Shown piece after piece: positions 46,549-48,891 of a stretch of 48,891 nucleotides of DNA. Within the stretch, counting starts at the first letter, position 1, and every line of letters begins with the position of its first letter. Below the pieces are notes generated by a model. That model was not told the origin of the DNA. It saw only the letters and a program-made list of their open reading frames with translations, and ran no database searches. The stretch comes from Ectothiorhodospiraceae bacterium. GTDB taxonomy: Bacteria > Pseudomonadota > Gammaproteobacteria > XJ16 > Halofilaceae. A program made the position numbers and the translations under genes. The stretch spans positions 1-48,891 of the forward strand of contig SLKC01000032.1 of assembly GCA_007134775.1 (NCBI GenBank), in the 5' to 3' direction.

Positions 46549-46577
46549 TTGCGCTCCGCCTCGGACCTAGGCATAGT
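46549..46577 (+). promoter_or_regulatory. Possible promoter of the cold-shock gene with a long leader
   Basis: TTGCGC (46549-46554), a 17-base spacer and CATAGT (46572-46577). The resulting leader of about 120 bases would be long, as in cspA-type genes. The boxes are only moderate matches and no cold box was found. Confidence 0.35.
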
Positions 46578-46703
46578 ACATACCGCAGTGAGCAACTTGC
46601 ACGTCCCCTCCGGTAGTCAGCTCCGTAAGGCAGTCACTCCCGAGAAAGGTCTGAAGTTCGATCTGCACGTCTGAAACAAATGGATCATCCGGGAGATGAC
46701 ATG

Positions 46704-46907
46704 ATGGCAACTGGTACCGTGAAGTGGTTTGATGACGCGAAGGGCTTCGGCTTTATCGCCCCCGAAGACGGCAGCAAGGACGTATTCGTCCATCACACCG
46801 GCATCGTCGGCGACGGCTTCAAGAGCCTGTCCGACGGTCAGCAGGTGGAGTTCGATGTCCAGAGCACGCCGAAGGGCCTCGCCGCTTCCAACGTGCGCCC
46901 CGTCTGA
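46704..46907 (+). CDS. Cold-shock domain protein (CspA family)
   Basis: A 67-residue beta-barrel single-stranded nucleic-acid-binding protein acting as an RNA chaperone. RNP1 KGFGFIAPE and RNP2 VFVHHTGI are visible, with the family opening [16 protein letters not shown] 46704 was chosen because the family starts [12 protein letters not shown] 46701 directly precedes it, with GGGAG about 8 bases upstream. A strong terminator follows. A long 5' leader (from about 46584) is possible, which would fit cold control. Confidence 0.97.
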   Translation: MATGTVKWFDDAKGFGFIAPEDGSKDVFVHHTGIVGDGFKSLSDGQQVEFDVQSTPKGLAASNVRPV

Positions 46908-46932
46908 ATCCGGCCTTACCGGAAGCAGACCC

Positions 46933-46960
46933 CGAAAACCCCGCTCCGGCGGGGTTTTCG
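46933..46960 (+). terminator. Rho-independent terminator after the cold-shock gene
   Basis: Arms cgaaaaccccgc (46933-46944) and gcggggttttcg (46949-46960) with loop TCCG, ending in a T-run within the stem. It is symmetric, so it could also work for transcripts from the minus strand. Confidence 0.9.
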
Positions 46961-46966
46961 CGTTGT

Positions 46967-47013
46967 GGCAGCTGTAGATCGCCGAAGCCGCCGCCATGGT
47001 GACTACAGCTGCC
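46967..47013. repeat. Inverted repeat near the 3' end of the DUF5368-like gene
   Basis: Eleven-base arms ggcagctgtag (46967-46977) and ctacagctgcc (47003-47013) are perfect with a 25-base loop. It lies 12 bases after the stop of the gene at 47026 (minus strand) and next to the cold-shock terminator. It could end transcription or bind a protein. Confidence 0.55.
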
Positions 47014-47025
47014 GCACACGCCTTG

Positions 47026-47385
47026 TCAACCGTGTCGTGCTGCCGTTGCTCGTAGCGCGAGCTGAATCAGTGGGTAGAGCAGGATGCCGGCCGCGATGCC
47101 CACGCCGAGGCCCAACGCGATCACGGCGAGCCAGTCAAGGGCGCCGGTCAGGTCGGCGAGGCTCGCCTGGGTCCAGCCCGGCGCAACGAGAATCGCAACG
47201 ACCGCGATCACGCCACCGGCCAGTGCTGCGGGCCGAACGCCGCGCGACCACGCTGTGCCGCCGGGCCGGTAGGCCAGCCACGCGAGCGCGGCAACATCGG
47301 CCAGGATTACGATCGCAATCGGCAGCAGCACAGGCCGCAGGAACTCGAGTACGACGGCGAGGATGCCGCCCAGTGAAAAAGCCAT
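47026..47385 (-). CDS. Small hydrophobic membrane protein, DUF5368-like
   Basis: A 119-residue protein with four hydrophobic segments (about residues 5-27, 25-43, 52-68 and 82-108), and no catalytic motif. It resembles small DUF5368 proteins which I recall near flavoprotein oxidoreductases. It begins 23 bases after the stop of the SQR-like gene on the same strand, so the two form an operon and this could anchor or serve the exported flavoprotein. Family assignment is from memory and by pattern. Confidence 0.6.
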   Translation of the reverse strand: MAFSLGGILAVVLEFLRPVLLPIAIVILADVAALAWLAYRPGGTAWSRGVRPAALAGGVIAVVAILVAPGWTQASLADLTGALDWLAVIALGLGVGIAAGILLYPLIQLALRATAARHG

Positions 47386-47408
47386 CGTCGTCTAACCTCC
47401 TTTTGTGC

Positions 47409-48734
47409 TCATACGCGGCCGCGCAGCATCGCCTGATAGGCGGGCTGCAGCATGCGGTCCTTCAACAGCCACGGGACCCAGTGCTCGCGATAGGGGCTGA
47501 TGAAGTTGAACGACGGCACCATGTCGAGTGAGTAGTCGAACTCGACGAGGATGCCCCGCCCCATCTCGGTGAGTAGTGGGCACGAGGTATAGCCGTTGTA
47601 GCGCGATTGCGGCTCCCGGTCCGCGATTACATCGAGCAGATTGTCGACCGCGATCGGGACCTGATCCTTCACGCTGGCAGCGGTCTTACCGATCGGCGTC
47701 CCAATGACATCGCCGACACCGAAGATGTTCGGATAGCGGCGGTGCTGTAGGGTGTGCCGATCGACCTCGAGCCAGCCGGCGAAGTCACCATCGGCCCAGA
47801 CGAGGTCGCTTTCGAGCACGGCATCCGGAGGCGACATCGGCGGCACGACATGGATGAAATCGTAGTCGACCGTGCGTTCACCGTTGTGCGTGGCCAGCGT
47901 GGCCCGACGCGCTTCCGGCTCGATGCCGATGAGCTCCTGCTCCCAGGCCATCGAAAACCCGCGTGGGCCCGGCATTTGTTCCTTGAGGAAGTCGTCGATG
48001 TCGGGCTGTGAGAACAGCCCCCGCGTGGGCGCGACGAATGTCAGGTCGCTGTCATCACGCGTGCCGGCCCGACGCAGCCGATCCTCGGTGAGCAGGGAGA
48101 TCTTGAAGGGGGCGCCCGCGCACTTGATCGCGCCGGGAGGCTGGATGAACAGGCCCTCGCCGCCCTCCTCGACGAAGCGGTCGATGACCCGCGAGGTCGC
48201 GGCCGCATGGTCGGGATGGTCGTAGACACAGCCGATGCCGTGCGCCCCGATCAGGCCGGGATCCATGCCCTCGATCCGGTCGAAATCGAGTGTTACCCCT
48301 GTGGCAACGAGCAGGTAGTCGTATTCGACGACCGTGCCCGCGTCGGTGCGTACCCGATTGTTCTCGGGCTCGTACTCGACCACCGACTCCTGCAGCCAGC
48401 GGACATCGCCCGGCATGTAGCGCGAGGCCGGCTCCTGGACCTTGTCGGCCCGCCAGCCGGTGGCGGCGACCATCGTCAGCCCCGGCTGGTAGATATGCGT
48501 TACGCGCGGATCGATGACGGTGATGTTGGCATCGTCGAGTGCATTGGCCAGGCGGTTCGCCAGCGATGTGCCGGCGGCGCCGGCACCGACAATGGCGATT
48601 TCGGCGCCATTGCCACGGGTCTGACCCATGACCGTCCGCGTGGCGCTCGCACCCGCCGCTGCCAGCACAAGGGCGCCGGAGGAGGTGAGAAAACGCCTGC
48701 GTTGCGGGTCATGTGTGGGGACGTGCTTGCTCAT
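47409..48734 (-). CDS. Tat-exported sulfide:quinone oxidoreductase-like flavoprotein
   Basis: A 441-residue FAD enzyme with a twin-arginine signal (QRRRFLTSSGALVLAAAGAS), so it is exported folded. The first dinucleotide fold is IVGAGAAGTSLA, with the second FAD motif IFGVGDVIG. Three Cys (169, 205 and 385, in GIGCVYD, IKCAGAP and GYTSCPLL) have spacing similar to the three catalytic Cys of sulfide:quinone oxidoreductase; IKCAGAP is typical. It may oxidise sulfide or a related thiol to a quinone or a cytochrome, as flavocytochrome c does. Start ATG 48734 has AGGGGTG upstream; ATG 48758 is an alternative. Confidence 0.83.
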   Translation of the reverse strand: MSKHVPTHDPQRRRFLTSSGALVLAAAGASATRTVMGQTRGNGAEIAIVGAGAAGTSLANRLANALDDANITVIDPRVTHIYQPGLTMVAATGWRADKVQEPASRYMPGDVRWLQESVVEYEPENNRVRTDAGTVVEYDYLLVATGVTLDFDRIEGMDPGLIGAHGIGCVYDHPDHAAATSRVIDRFVEEGGEGLFIQPPGAIKCAGAPFKISLLTEDRLRRAGTRDDSDLTFVAPTRGLFSQPDIDDFLKEQMPGPRGFSMAWEQELIGIEPEARRATLATHNGERTVDYDFIHVVPPMSPPDAVLESDLVWADGDFAGWLEVDRHTLQHRRYPNIFGVGDVIGTPIGKTAASVKDQVPIAVDNLLDVIADREPQSRYNGYTSCPLLTEMGRGILVEFDYSLDMVPSFNFISPYREHWVPWLLKDRMLQPAYQAMLRGRV

Positions 48735-48835
48735 AGCGCCATTCACCCCTGATGTCATTGCCTGATTGACAGCGGCTTGCCCACCGGGTGGTCGGGCGCG
48801 CCCGTAGCGCGGTTGTGGCTACGTACCGCTGCGAT

Positions 48836-48855
48836 GTGGTCATCGATTCGACCAC
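48836..48855. promoter_or_regulatory. Dyad upstream of the SQR-like gene
   Basis: Arms gtggtc (48836-48841) and gaccac (48850-48855) with an 8-base spacer lie about 102 bases before the SQR-like start. It could be an operator. No promoter box close to it is clear, and no regulator is near. Confidence 0.3.
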
Positions 48856-48891
48856 GTATCCGCTCGGCTGTTCAGTTACTGGATCACCTAA

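Noticed and set aside
48880-48891. CTGGATCACCT at the window end resembles the 3' end of 16S rRNA.
   Set aside because: The bases before it do not match the conserved 16S terminus and the next bases are AA, not CC. Eleven bases are not enough and there is no other rRNA sequence.

Overview
The window is high-GC chromosomal DNA from a gammaproteobacterium. Supporting genes are glyQS, ntrBC-glnA with a DUF4124 gene, cysB, mltF, ubiK, comM, pdxB, typA and bipartite PrkB-type phosphoribulokinase. The bias toward Asp/Glu-rich proteins, the single phosphoribulokinase and a Tat-exported sulfide:quinone-oxidoreductase-like flavoprotein make a halophilic or sulfur-associated lineage such as Ectothiorhodospiraceae a reasonable guess. 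That placement is inference, because no rRNA or phylogenetic marker was compared. No CRISPR array, rRNA, intact IS or prophage was seen.

Layout. 1-2.6 kb: an ABC exporter operon (permease tail, membrane-anchored helical protein, type IV pilin-like protein, ATPase). 2.6-7.5 kb: the nitrogen module ntrC, ntrB, DUF4124 and glnA, with a sigma54 promoter and two well-formed NtrC sites upstream of glnA and an NtrC-like site over the ntrB start. 7.6-9.2 kb: an unknown protein and an Asp-nucleophile alpha/beta hydrolase. 9.3-13.7 kb: glyQ-glyS-gmhB-plsC, overlapping or nearly so. 13.8-20.2 kb: tas, prkB, yicC, cysB and an enlarged mltF. 20.3-24.2 kb: a sigma32-type small heat-shock gene, copA behind a CueR-like operator, and an HNH nuclease. 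24.3-28.3 kb: a tandem DUF1538 membrane protein, a PII-like protein and a CBS-pair protein in one tight operon, then a cupin regulator and a secreted BFN-PDZ protein. 28.3-28.7 kb: tRNA-Arg(CCG) and a decayed second copy split by a small palindrome-bearing insert. 28.8-35.3 kb: cytochrome c, amidotransferase, comM, ubiK, two transporters and speE. 35.5-41.2 kb: EAL-domain pseudogene, hydrolase-OsmC fusion, pdxB, a LysR regulator divergent from the yqjG-type glutathionyl-hydroquinone reductase, and a VTT membrane protein. 41.3-48.9 kb, mostly minus strand: SDR, rhomboid, GNAT, RDD, PCuAC, typA, then plus-strand csp, then DUF5368-like and SQR-like genes.

The best candidate for an under-described system is the DUF1538 / PII-like / CBS operon at 24.36-26.63 kb. 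A duplicated membrane protein of unknown substrate is translationally coupled to a PII-fold protein and followed by a CBS-pair protein, so two likely small-molecule sensor modules sit behind one putative transporter. Other observations worth checking are the split tRNA-Arg copy, the pilin inside an ABC operon, MltF with two substrate-binding-like domains, a GmhB lacking its zinc cysteines, and the periplasmic BFN-PDZ protein.
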